Assembly: GCA_028275265.1 (NCBI GenBank)
Contig: JAPWUZ010000015.1
Span: forward strand, 1 to 19,935
DNA: 19,935 nucleotides
Direction of reading: 5' to 3'
From: Armatimonadota bacterium
GTDB taxonomy: Bacteria > Armatimonadota > HRBIN16
In this document: positions 7,074 to 15,043 of the stretch, piece after piece
Numbering within the stretch: the stretch's first letter is position 1
Layout: every line of letters starts with the position of its first letter
Position numbers and translations under genes: made by a program
The notes under the pieces: generated by a model
Databases searched by the model: none
Told to the model about the DNA's origin: nothing
What the model saw: the letters and a program-made list of their open reading frames with translations, nothing else

Positions 7074-8948
7074 ATGATTACCTTTGTGAAAGGTCTGGAA
7101 GGCACGCTCATCCGGATGCAGGAGGACCCGGAAGCGCGCTACGAGTTCGAAATCTGGTTCGACTACACACGGCAGGCGATGAACCTGATTCGTGAGGGCG
7201 CGCTGCTGGCGGTGCCCAACTTCGCCTCCGAAGCGGCAGCCAGCCATCGCTCCATCCTTGAAGTGGTCTCTATCCTGCCTTTGCATTACGGGCTGGGAGA
7301 TAATCCGCAGGGCTACCCCGGTTTCGTGGTGGAGGCGGCACGCAGCGCGGCGCGGGACTGGGAGGAGCAGGAACACGAACCCACCGAAGACGTAACCAAA
7401 ATCCGTTGTATCGCCATCCCCACCAATCTGGAGATTGTGGAGCGCAACGGCATAACGGAGTTGCAGGAAGAGAGCAACCTGCCCATGATCGGCGCGAAGG
7501 CGTTGCTGCTGGACACACCCTCCACCGAATACGTGCTGAACAGCGGACTGCCGGTGGGCGTTCCCACATTCACCGTGGGCAATCTGGTACGCGACCCGCA
7601 GGTGGGAGTCAAAATCTCGGCAGAAGACCTGCTGCGCACGCACTTCGCCATCTTCGGTTTCACCGGCGCGGGCAAGTCGAACCTGGTTAGCACACTGGTG
7701 GACAAAGTAATGCAGGCGTATACCCTAATGGAACCGCCGCCCGACACCCCGCGCGAGAACGTGAAGGTGGTGCTGTTTGACCTGATGAGTGAGTACAGCG
7801 TGCTGCTGGCGGACTGGCTGGTGAAAGCGCCTGATGCCGCGCTGCTGGTGCTGACCGAAGAGACCCTGCCCGAAGATGTGCTGCAGTTCATGGAACAGCC
7901 CTCCAACGAGACTTTCAGCCAGGCGCTGACTGCGCTGACACAGACCACCCTGTATCCCCGTGCGCTGATTGGCAGGCGCAGCGACTTCCGCTTCGCGTGG
8001 CGACGGCTGCTCAACCCCAAGAGCGCACGGCTGCACCTCTACCGCGAAAAGCCCCCGTCGTTGGGCAGGCTGGTGGAACGGCACTGGCAACCGCGCGGCA
8101 CGCTGGGCAGGAACGACGCCGCCATCCGACAGGCGGTGCGCAACTGGGTCATCACCCACTACGATACCCCCTTCGACGAAGCCAACGCCCGCAAACTCAA
8201 CGACTGGATCGACGAGATGTTCGAGAACGGCTTGCTGACCACCAACGACGCCCGTGAGGCATTCACCGCGCTGCGCGCCGCCGTCGAGGAGGCACACCGC
8301 CGCTACATCAGCCTGCGACACGTCAACGACGCTTACCAGATGACGCTGGGCGACCTGATAACGCGCCTGAACGACCCACATACCTCCGGCTTATATGTGG
8401 TACAATCGCATGACCCCGACCGCTTGCGCGACTTCGCCGCCATGCTGGGCGACGTGATGTTCGAGAACCGGCGCAAGAGCGGCAAGATTAGCCCGCTGGT
8501 GGTGTTCATCTTCGACGAGGCGGATGAGTTCATCCCCCAGCGGCGCGAAGGGGCGGACGACAGCTACGCGCGCTCCCGCTTCGTGGTGATGACTCTGGCG
8601 CGACGAGGACGAAAGTTCGGTCTCGGAATCGGTATCGCCACCCAGCGCGTGCGCTACCTGGATACCAGCATCATGGCGCAGCCCCATACCTATTTCGTCA
8701 GCAAGATGCCGCGCCAGTCCGACCGACAGGCGATTGCGGAAGCCTTCGGCATCGCCGAGGAGATGTTCGCGCAGACCTTCAAGTTCAAAAAGGGCGACTG
8801 GCTGCTGATGAGCCACGACGCCATTGGGCTGGAAGCCGTACCCGTGCCCATCCACTGCGAGGACGCTAATCAGCGCGTGGAAGCCTTCCTGAACCAGCTC
8901 AAGAGCGAGTGGCAGCGATCACGCGAGGTGGCGCGCACCCGCGAGTGA
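7074..8948 (+). CDS. herA: HerA-type hexameric DNA translocase/helicase ATPase
   Basis: HerA forms a hexameric FtsK-like ring that moves on DNA and feeds it to NurA. The protein has 624 residues from the ATG at 7074. The N-terminal ~180 residues look like the HerA HAS-barrel region. Walker A is GFTGAGKS at 195-202, Walker B is VVFIFDEADEF with D481-E482, candidate arginine fingers are R510/R511 (LARRGRK), and the sensor-like segment IATQR is at 521-525. The start is chosen because AGGAG at 7061-7065 sits 8 bases before ATG 7074; an ATG at 7068 is too close to it. The Shine-Dalgarno sequence directly follows the nurA stop, which suggests coupled translation and a fixed stoichiometry. In bacteria, HerA-family ATPases also appear in phage-defence modules with other nucleases, so a defence role is an alternative to repair. 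Confidence 0.87.
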   Translation: MITFVKGLEGTLIRMQEDPEARYEFEIWFDYTRQAMNLIREGALLAVPNFASEAAASHRSILEVVSILPLHYGLGDNPQGYPGFVVEAARSAARDWEEQEHEPTEDVTKIRCIAIPTNLEIVERNGITELQEESNLPMIGAKALLLDTPSTEYVLNSGLPVGVPTFTVGNLVRDPQVGVKISAEDLLRTHFAIFGFTGAGKSNLVSTLVDKVMQAYTLMEPPPDTPRENVKVVLFDLMSEYSVLLADWLVKAPDAALLVLTEETLPEDVLQFMEQPSNETFSQALTALTQTTLYPRALIGRRSDFRFAWRRLLNPKSARLHLYREKPPSLGRLVERHWQPRGTLGRNDAAIRQAVRNWVITHYDTPFDEANARKLNDWIDEMFENGLLTTNDAREAFTALRAAVEEAHRRYISLRHVNDAYQMTLGDLITRLNDPHTSGLYVVQSHDPDRLRDFAAMLGDVMFENRRKSGKISPLVVFIFDEADEFIPQRREGADDSYARSRFVVMTLARRGRKFGLGIGIATQRVRYLDTSIMAQPHTYFVSKMPRQSDRQAIAEAFGIAEEMFAQTFKFKKGDWLLMSHDAIGLEAVPVPIHCEDANQRVEAFLNQLKSEWQRSREVARTRE

Positions 8949-8971
8949 GCCACGTGCTGACAGCTTCGTGT

Positions 8972-8986
8972 TACCAGATTCTGGTA
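8972..8986. promoter_or_regulatory. Perfect dyad overlapping the rmlD -10 box, possible operator
   Basis: TACCAG at 8972-8977 and CTGGTA at 8981-8986 are exact reverse complements around a 3-base ATT spacer. The right arm covers the first two bases of TATAAT. A repressor bound here would block RNA polymerase. The short stem and lack of a T-run argue against a terminator. An operator role is inference. Confidence 0.35.
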
Positions 8987-8990
8987 TAAT
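8982..8990 (+). promoter_or_regulatory. Extended -10 promoter of the rmlD-ileS-lspA operon
   Basis: TGGTATAAT (TATAAT at 8985-8990) lies in the 69-base gap after herA, with a predicted transcription start near 8997. A CTGACA at 8957-8962 resembles a -35 but sits 22 bases away, too far for normal spacing. The element is probably an extended -10 promoter. Confidence 0.55.
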
Positions 8991-9017
8991 CTTGGGCAGA
9001 GAGGCGTTTATGGGGCG

Positions 9018-9899
9018 GTGAGGGACACGGTTCTGGTCATCGGGGCAAGTGGAATGCTGGGACAGGACATCTGCGCCCGCTGTGCACCTTACTTTTCGCT
9101 GGTCACCGCGGCGCGGCGTGCGGGGGATTTCACGCTGGACATCACCGATACCGCCGCCGTACGGCGCGTGGTCAGCCAGGTCGCCCCTGACATAGTGATA
9201 CTGTGTGCGGCATACACGGACGTGGACGGCTGCGAATACTGTCCCGAAGAGGCGTACCGCACCAACGCCTTTGGCGCGGCGAACGTGGCGTCCGCCTGCG
9301 CAGATACCGGGGCGCGGCTGCTGTTCATCAGCACCGATTTCGTGTTTGACGGCAGCAAGCGCAGTGGCTACACCGAGTGGGACACACCCCGCCCGCTGAA
9401 TGTGTACGGCGCGAGCAAGCTGGCGGGCGAAGAATGGATACGTCACACGTGCCCGCGCCACTGGATTGTGCGCACGGCGTGGCTCTACGGTACGGGGGGA
9501 AAGTGCTTCCCGCGTACCATCCTGAACTCCGCCCGAGAGGGCAAGCCGCTGCGCGTGGTGAATGACCAGGTGGGTTCGCCCACGTTCACGCGGGACTTGG
9601 CGGACGTGTTACTGCAGATGGTGCAGAAGGCGGTTCCCTACGGCACTTACCACGCCGTGAACAGCGGCTCCGCCACGTGGTACGAACTGGCTTGTGAGAC
9701 GATGCAGCTGGCGCGAGAACGCGGGTCGCTTGCGGCAGAGGTGCCCATCACACCGATTAGCAGCCGCGAGTGGTTGTCACCGACGCAGCGCCCTGCGTAC
9801 TCGGTGCTGGCAATGGAACGGTTGCGCTGGGCAGGTATCCCTCTGCCCCGACACTGGAAAGAGGCGTTGAAAGATTTCATGTACCGTTTGGACGAATGA
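9018..9899 (+). CDS. rmlD: dTDP-4-dehydrorhamnose reductase (RmlD-like, SDR family)
   Basis: RmlD reduces dTDP-4-dehydrorhamnose to dTDP-L-rhamnose with NAD(P)H, the last step of rhamnose donor synthesis for surface glycans. The 293 residues match the family (about 280-300). The Rossmann motif GASGMLG is at 9-15, the substrate segment STDFVFDG at 105-112 (T106, D107), and the catalytic YxxxK is Y130-K134 (NVYGASKLAG). The start is GTG at 9018. A GAGG at 9001-9004 is 13 bases away, and a four-codon frame ATG-GGG-CGG-TGA at 9010-9021 overlaps the GTG. No rmlA, rmlB or rmlC is nearby, so a related nucleotide-sugar reductase cannot be excluded. The ileS start follows after 8 bases, so these genes are cotranscribed. 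Confidence 0.85.
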   Translation: MRDTVLVIGASGMLGQDICARCAPYFSLVTAARRAGDFTLDITDTAAVRRVVSQVAPDIVILCAAYTDVDGCEYCPEEAYRTNAFGAANVASACADTGARLLFISTDFVFDGSKRSGYTEWDTPRPLNVYGASKLAGEEWIRHTCPRHWIVRTAWLYGTGGKCFPRTILNSAREGKPLRVVNDQVGSPTFTRDLADVLLQMVQKAVPYGTYHAVNSGSATWYELACETMQLARERGSLAAEVPITPISSREWLSPTQRPAYSVLAMERLRWAGIPLPRHWKEALKDFMYRLDE

Positions 9900-9907
9900 G
9901 GTGAGCA

Positions 9908-12673
9908 ATGGACTGGGATCACACATTGAATCTGCCGAAAACCTCCTTCCCGATGAAGGCGGAGTTAGTGAAGCGAGAGCCGCAGTTCCAGCGGTTCTGG
10001 CAGGAACAGGACATCTATCATAAGGCACTGGAGAAACCCGCCCCGCGCGGTCTGTTTATCCTGCATGACGGTCCCCCCTACTCCAACGGGGACATCCACA
10101 TGGGGCACGCTCTCAACAAGACATTAAAGGACATCATCGTGAAGTTCCGCATGTTACAGGGCTATCGGTCGCCATTCGTGCCCGGCTGGGATAATCACGG
10201 CATGCCCATCGAAAACGAGGTCACCAAAGAGTTCCGGCGCAAGGGCGAAAAGCCCGACAAGGTCACCCTGCGCAAGCGTTGCCGCGAGTACGCGGCGCAC
10301 TTCGTCAACCGGCAGCGCGAGCAGTTCCAGCGATTGGGCTGTATCGGCGACTGGGAGAACCCCTACCTCACCATGTCCTACGAGTTCGAAGCCACGCTGG
10401 TGCGTGTGTTCGGCGAGCTGGTGGAGCGGGGCTATATCTATCGCGGGCTGAAGCCGGTGCTGTGGTGCCCGGTGTGCGAGACCGCACTGGCGGATGCAGA
10501 GATCGAGTACCACACGCACACCTCGCCATCCATCACGGTGCGCTTTGCCCTGAAGGAAGATCCCGGCGGCGTCTTCCCCGTAGAAGACGGAAAGCAGGCA
10601 TACATCCTTATCTGGACGACCACTCCCTGGACCATCCCGTCCAACCTGGCGGTGGCGGTACACCCTGCGGAGCCGTATGCCATCGTGGAAACGGACGGGG
10701 CGCAGTACCTGCTGGCAGAGGCGTTGGTGGAAAGCACCATGTCCCGCATCGGCGCGAAGGAGTACCGCGTGGTGCGCACGGTGCCGGGCAATCAGCTTTC
10801 GGGGCTGGTGTTCCAGCATCCGCTCTACGGGCGCGAGTCGCCGGTGGTGTTCGCCGACTACGTGACCATGACCGAAGGTACCGGCGTGGTGCATATCGCG
10901 CCCGGGCACGGCGAGGAGGACTTCCACACCGGTCAGGAGTACGGCTTGCAGGTGCTGTGTCCGGTGGACGTGCAGGGCAAGTTCACCGCCGAGGTGGGCG
11001 AGCGCATCGCGGGCAAACATGTGCGCGACGCCGACGCGGAGATTATCGAATGGCTGCGGGAACAGGGCGCGCTGATGGCGCACGAGCCTTACGAACACCA
11101 GTATCCCTACTGCTGGCGCTGTCACTCCCCCCTGTTGTTCCGAGCGACGGTGCAGTGGTTCATGAACATCGACCACAACAACCACCGCCAGCGGTGTCTT
11201 GAAGCGATCGACCGCGTCAAGTGGTTCCCGCCGCAGAGCATCAACCGCATCCGCAGCATGGTGCAGGGACGCCCCGACTGGTGCCTCAGCCGCCAGCGGG
11301 CGTGGGGCGTGGGCATCCCCGCTTTCTACTGCAAGGCGTGCGGCGAGGTGCTGCTGGAGCCTGCCCTCATCGCCCGCATCGCCGACGAGGTGGAGAAGGC
11401 AGGCAGCGACGTGTGGTTCGAGAAGCCTGCGGAGTTCTTCCTGCCTGAAGGCATCCGGTGCCCGAAGTGCGGCAACACCACCTTCGACAAAGAGGACGAT
11501 ATTCTGGACGTGTGGTTCGACAGCGGCTGCACGCACCGCGCCGTGCTGGAGAAGCGGCCGGAACTGCGCTGGCCCTCCGACGTGTATCTGGAAGGCTCCG
11601 ACCAGCACCGCGGCTGGTTCAACTCCAGCCTGATGATTGCCGTCGCCACGAAGGACGACGCCCCCTATCGCGCGGTCATCACGAACGGCTGGATGCTGGA
11701 CGGCGAGGGGCGCGCCATGCACAAGTCCTGGGGCAACGTCATCAGCCCGCTGGAGGTCATCAACAAGTACGGGGCGGACGTGCTCAGGCTGTGGGTGTCC
11801 AGCTGCAACTACTTCGAGGACGTACGACTGTCCTTCGAGATTCTGGACCGCACCGCCGAGGCGTACCGGCGCATCCGCAACACCATCCGCTTCCTGCTGG
11901 GGAATCTGTACGACTACGACCCCGCGCAGCACCGCGTGGTGGAGAGCCAGATGTTGCCGCTGGACCAGTGGGCAATGGCGCGCACGCGCAAACTGCTCGC
12001 GGACTGTGTCGCTGCCTACGAGGTCTACGAGTTCCACCGCGTGTACCAGAACGTGCATAACTTCTGCGTGGTGGACATGAGTGCGTTCTATCTGGACGTG
12101 CTGAAAGACCGCCTGTACTGTTCGCCGCCCACCTCGCACGAACGTCGCTCCGCGCAGACCGTGTTGCACTTCATTGTGCAGACGCTGGCACAGCTGCTCG
12201 CGCCCATTATCACGCATACCGCCGAGGAGGTATGGCAGGCTCTGCCCGGAGAGAACAAAGCGTTGAGCGTACTGCTCTCGCAGCTGCCAGAAGACCCCTT
12301 CTCGGTACACGATGCGGCGATGCTGGAACGTTGGGAGCCGGTGCTGGCAGTGCGGGAGACGGTGAATAAGGCGCTGGAACAGGCGCGCCAGTCGGAGATG
12401 ATTCGCCGCTCGCAGGAAGCCGCTCTGCATATCAAAATGGACGACGAAACCTGGAGCGCACTCAAGCCCTTCTTCGCCGACCTGTCCACCCTGTACATGG
12501 TGTCGTCGGTAGAGGTGGAGCAGTGGGATGAAGAAGAGGTGTCGGTGACGGTGCGTAAAGCCGAGGGCGAGAAGTGCCCGCGCTGCTGGCAGATTCGCAC
12601 CGATATCGGTACGGACGCCGAGTATCCCGACCTGTGCGCGCGCTGCGCCGCTGCGGTGAGAGCCATCGGATGA
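9908..12673 (+). CDS. ileS: Isoleucyl-tRNA synthetase
   Basis: Charges tRNA-Ile with isoleucine, a class I synthetase with an editing domain. At 921 residues it is a typical bacterial IleRS. The HIGH motif is HMGH at 64-67 (PYSNGDIHMGH). The KMSKS loop reads MHKSWGN at 604-610, so only the second Lys-Ser of the signature remains. The editing-domain segment TTTPWTIPSNLAVAV is present. Two zinc sites are visible: an internal pair (CKAC and CPKCGN) and the C-terminal C890-x2-C893 with C910-x2-C913, the latter typical of bacterial-type IleRS. The ATG is preceded by GAGGTGAG. The stop codon overlaps the lspA start (ATGA), so the two are translationally coupled, a common ileS-lspA arrangement in bacteria. 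Confidence 0.97.
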   Translation: MDWDHTLNLPKTSFPMKAELVKREPQFQRFWQEQDIYHKALEKPAPRGLFILHDGPPYSNGDIHMGHALNKTLKDIIVKFRMLQGYRSPFVPGWDNHGMPIENEVTKEFRRKGEKPDKVTLRKRCREYAAHFVNRQREQFQRLGCIGDWENPYLTMSYEFEATLVRVFGELVERGYIYRGLKPVLWCPVCETALADAEIEYHTHTSPSITVRFALKEDPGGVFPVEDGKQAYILIWTTTPWTIPSNLAVAVHPAEPYAIVETDGAQYLLAEALVESTMSRIGAKEYRVVRTVPGNQLSGLVFQHPLYGRESPVVFADYVTMTEGTGVVHIAPGHGEEDFHTGQEYGLQVLCPVDVQGKFTAEVGERIAGKHVRDADAEIIEWLREQGALMAHEPYEHQYPYCWRCHSPLLFRATVQWFMNIDHNNHRQRCLEAIDRVKWFPPQSINRIRSMVQGRPDWCLSRQRAWGVGIPAFYCKACGEVLLEPALIARIADEVEKAGSDVWFEKPAEFFLPEGIRCPKCGNTTFDKEDDILDVWFDSGCTHRAVLEKRPELRWPSDVYLEGSDQHRGWFNSSLMIAVATKDDAPYRAVITNGWMLDGEGRAMHKSWGNVISPLEVINKYGADVLRLWVSSCNYFEDVRLSFEILDRTAEAYRRIRNTIRFLLGNLYDYDPAQHRVVESQMLPLDQWAMARTRKLLADCVAAYEVYEFHRVYQNVHNFCVVDMSAFYLDVLKDRLYCSPPTSHERRSAQTVLHFIVQTLAQLLAPIITHTAEEVWQALPGENKALSVLLSQLPEDPFSVHDAAMLERWEPVLAVRETVNKALEQARQSEMIRRSQEAALHIKMDDETWSALKPFFADLSTLYMVSSVEVEQWDEEEVSVTVRKAEGEKCPRCWQIRTDIGTDAEYPDLCARCAAAVRAIG

Positions 12674-13137
12674 AGATGTGGTTCTTTGCTGCCACCTTGC
12701 TGATTATCGCGCTGGATCAGGTCAGCAAGTGGTGGATACAGTGGCATCTTGCGCCCGGCCAATCGGTACCGGTTGTGCCGGGCGTGCTGCAGTTCACACT
12801 CTCGTTTAACTCGGGCATCGCTTTCGGGCTGTTCCCGCAGTTCGGAAAGGCGTTCCTGTGGGTATCGCTCGCGCTGGTGACGGCAGTACTGGTATACTAC
12901 CTGCGCTTGCGCCATGCCTGCGCATGGACGACCACCATCGCCAGTCTTCTCGTGGGCGGCGCGCTGGGGAACGTGCTGGACAGGGTACGACTGGGACATG
13001 TGGTGGACTTTATCGATTTCCACGTGTTTCCGGTGTTCAACGTGGCGGATACGGCGGTAACATGCGCGACCATCCTGTGGATTGTCCGGCACTGGGTGCT
13101 GCTATCTGCCGGGCAAGATGCTCAGAGTGAAACCTGA
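12670..13137 (+). CDS. lspA: Lipoprotein signal peptidase (signal peptidase II)
   Basis: An inner-membrane aspartyl protease that cleaves the signal peptide of diacylglyceryl-modified prolipoproteins. From the ATG at 12670 it has 155 residues, normal for LspA, with four hydrophobic segments (about 4-16, 61-78, 86-102 and 123-141). The catalytic aspartates are D104 in GNVLDR and D127 in FNVADTAV, and the conserved LDQVSK is at 15-20. The frame is open upstream inside ileS, but the start that overlaps the ileS stop gives the normal N-terminus. Its last 16 bases overlap the end of the convergent GT9 gene. It implies that the host makes lipoproteins. Confidence 0.95.
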   Translation: MKMWFFAATLLIIALDQVSKWWIQWHLAPGQSVPVVPGVLQFTLSFNSGIAFGLFPQFGKAFLWVSLALVTAVLVYYLRLRHACAWTTTIASLLVGGALGNVLDRVRLGHVVDFIDFHVFPVFNVADTAVTCATILWIVRHWVLLSAGQDAQSET

Positions 13138-14141
13138 AGAACGCCGGCTACAGTCTCCACCACCTCCTCCACGCTGATTCTCTTCATGCACTCTCTGTCG
13201 TGCACACACCGCACGGCAGTGCATCCGACGCATGGCTCGTTGTGGCGGATGATAACGTGCCCCTCGCCGAAGGGGCCGGTATACGCAGGGTCACTGATGC
13301 CATAAAGGGCAACCACCTTCGTACCCATCGCCGCGGCGATATGCATGGGACCGCTATCAGCGGTGATTAACAGACGGAGCAAGGGCATGAGCGCGGCGGT
13401 TTGCAGTATCGTCAGTTTTCCAGTAAGCATTAGGGGATGAGTCCGGCAGCCCGCGAGTATCTGCTGGGCTAAGAGTAAATCACCTCTGCCTCCAATCACC
13501 ACGCACCGCACACCCCTTTCAGCCAGCGCATCGCACACCCGGGCAAAACGGTCGGCAAACCACTGCCGGTGCTCGCGGCTCGCGCCCGGATGTATACCCA
13601 CGAGAGGCGTTTCACCGTCCCACCCTGCCTGACGGAGCTCGCGCTTGGCGGTTTGCACGTCCCCGAAAGAAGGGTGAAGGCGAGGACGGTAATCGGCGGT
13701 ATCACAACCGAGCAGCTTCACCACATCGCGAAAGTGCTCCAGCGTTTCGTGACGCGAAGGATTATGGGGCACGAAAGCCGTATACAGCCGCTGGAACTTG
13801 CGTTTGCGCCTGACCCCCACTCGCAGCGCAATGCCTCCAAGCCATGCGTGCAGCACCATGTCCGCACTGTCGTCGAGTATCACGGCGAGGTCGAACCGCC
13901 CCTTGCGAAGCCGAAGGATGAACCGCAGTTTGCCCCACAGCCCCTGATGGGTCGGACGTACCCACAGTTCGTCGATACCCGGAAAGTTGCGCAGCACCTC
14001 TGCCGCTCGCTCGCCCACCTCCACGCAGAGATAAGCATCCGCAAACCGCCGACGCAGGCAATACAGCGCCGCCGTACTGTTCACCACATCACCGATATGC
14101 TCACGCAGGAAGATGAACACACGCGAAGGCTGGCATTCCAA
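13122..14141 (-). CDS. Glycosyltransferase family 9 (heptosyltransferase-like)
   Basis: GT9 enzymes such as WaaC and WaaF transfer heptose from ADP-heptose to growing lipopolysaccharide core at the inner membrane. The 339-residue protein shows the GT-B layout: an N-terminal FLREHIGDVV segment, HPGAS at 184-188 and the family hallmark ADSGPMHIAAAMG at 261-273. A cysteine cluster near the C-terminus (C304, C307, C312, C318) resembles one seen in many GT9 proteins. The only usable start in frame is TTG at 14141, just after the stop of the aldolase gene and a weak AGGG. The two genes therefore form an operon. The stop lies inside the lspA end on the other strand. The exact donor sugar and acceptor are unknown; with gmhA in the window a heptose donor is reasonable but unproven. 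Confidence 0.85.
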   Translation of the reverse strand: MECQPSRVFIFLREHIGDVVNSTAALYCLRRRFADAYLCVEVGERAAEVLRNFPGIDELWVRPTHQGLWGKLRFILRLRKGRFDLAVILDDSADMVLHAWLGGIALRVGVRRKRKFQRLYTAFVPHNPSRHETLEHFRDVVKLLGCDTADYRPRLHPSFGDVQTAKRELRQAGWDGETPLVGIHPGASREHRQWFADRFARVCDALAERGVRCVVIGGRGDLLLAQQILAGCRTHPLMLTGKLTILQTAALMPLLRLLITADSGPMHIAAAMGTKVVALYGISDPAYTGPFGEGHVIIRHNEPCVGCTAVRCVHDRECMKRISVEEVVETVAGVLQVSL

Positions 14142-14148
14142 TGGTTCC

Positions 14149-14922
14149 CTACCCCGCTAATTCTTTTTCGAACGTCTGCTTCGCTTGGCGGAACCCATCC
14201 ATCAGCAGACCCATTTCATGCGCCACGGTGAAAAAGCGCGCACCCATAGCATACTGCTTATTGGGCGGCGGCACGTTCCCCGCGATTCCCCATGCCTTGC
14301 CGTGTTTGGCGCACGCGCCGGCTACTCGCTCAACCGCCTCCCGCAGGAGAGGGTGCGTGAAGTCACCGCGCACGCCCAAACTCTGCGACAGGTCGGCAGG
14401 TCCAACCAGCAACAGGTCTAACCCCTCCGTGCTCGCGATGGCGTCGATGTCCTCTATGGCTTCCCTGCGCTCGATCATCACGCCCAGCAGGATTTCACGG
14501 TTCGCCCACTGGTAGTATTCGTCCGAGAACTCTGTGCCGTAGGCGATATCTATACTGCCACCGATTCCCCGCCAGCCCAGCGGGGCAAACCGCGCCATCC
14601 GCACAAACTCCCGTGCATCGTCCCCGCCAGTGCAGTGGGGCAAGAGCACGCCGGTCGCCCCTGCCTCCAGCGGACGGATGACATCGTTATAGCTGCCTCG
14701 CGGCACTCGCACCAGAGCCTCCATACCGGTTGCGCGCGCCGCCAGAATCATCTGCGAGACCTGTTCGAGTGTGAAGTCGGAGTGTTCCATCTCGATCCAC
14801 ACGCCGTCATAGCCTGCGATACCCATCATCTCCACAATCTTCCAGTGCGGAACCGTCCAGACGATGCCCACCAGCACCGGTTTACCCTCGCGCAACTTCT
14901 GAAGCACCTTGTTGACGTGCAT
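14149..14922 (-). CDS. HpcH/HpaI-family aldolase (2-oxo-acid aldolase type)
   Basis: Members are class II, metal-dependent aldolases that cleave or make 2-oxo acids, releasing pyruvate (HpaI, GarL, RhmA). From the ATG at 14922 the protein has 257 residues, as expected. Family positions are visible: EMEHSDF with H47, RVP with R72, GVLLPH at 91-96, the metal ligand E151 in VMIERREAIED and the metal ligand D177 in LLVGPADLSQ. The frame extends to a GTG at 14964. I prefer 14922 because AGGAGG lies 11 bases upstream and the N-terminus then matches the family. It precedes the GT9 gene by a few bases and is divergent from the Gfo/Idh/MocA oxidoreductase, which may act on a related sugar acid. The substrate cannot be told from sequence alone. 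Confidence 0.87.
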   Translation of the reverse strand: MHVNKVLQKLREGKPVLVGIVWTVPHWKIVEMMGIAGYDGVWIEMEHSDFTLEQVSQMILAARATGMEALVRVPRGSYNDVIRPLEAGATGVLLPHCTGGDDAREFVRMARFAPLGWRGIGGSIDIAYGTEFSDEYYQWANREILLGVMIERREAIEDIDAIASTEGLDLLLVGPADLSQSLGVRGDFTHPLLREAVERVAGACAKHGKAWGIAGNVPPPNKQYAMGARFFTVAHEMGLLMDGFRQAKQTFEKELAG

Positions 14923-15043
14923 CCTCGCTTTCGCCTCCTGTATGTGGGTTCTCTTTCGCGCCACTGCCTGCCTGTTCCTGCCGCGCAGGGAATCCGCCCC
15001 TGAACCGAAAATGGCTTAATATCTACCCGTCAGGAGGAACACG

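Noticed and set aside
8398..8406. TGGTACAAT inside herA
   Set aside because: One mismatch to the extended -10, but it lies deep inside a coding region with no start downstream in a suitable place, so chance is likely.
10154..12430. 758-codon open frame on the minus strand, antisense to ileS
   Set aside because: Same explanation: the third-position GC bias of ileS removes stops from this frame. No recognisable domain, and it covers strongly conserved IleRS motifs.
14923..14964. Upstream GTG start for the HpaI-type aldolase
   Set aside because: It would add 14 charged residues not expected in the family, while the ATG at 14922 has an AGGAGG 11 bases upstream.
15017..15022. TAATAT before the Gfo/Idh/MocA gene as a -10 box
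   Set aside because: Only four of six matches and no -35 at 16-18 bases. The gene probably has a promoter in this gap but I cannot place it.
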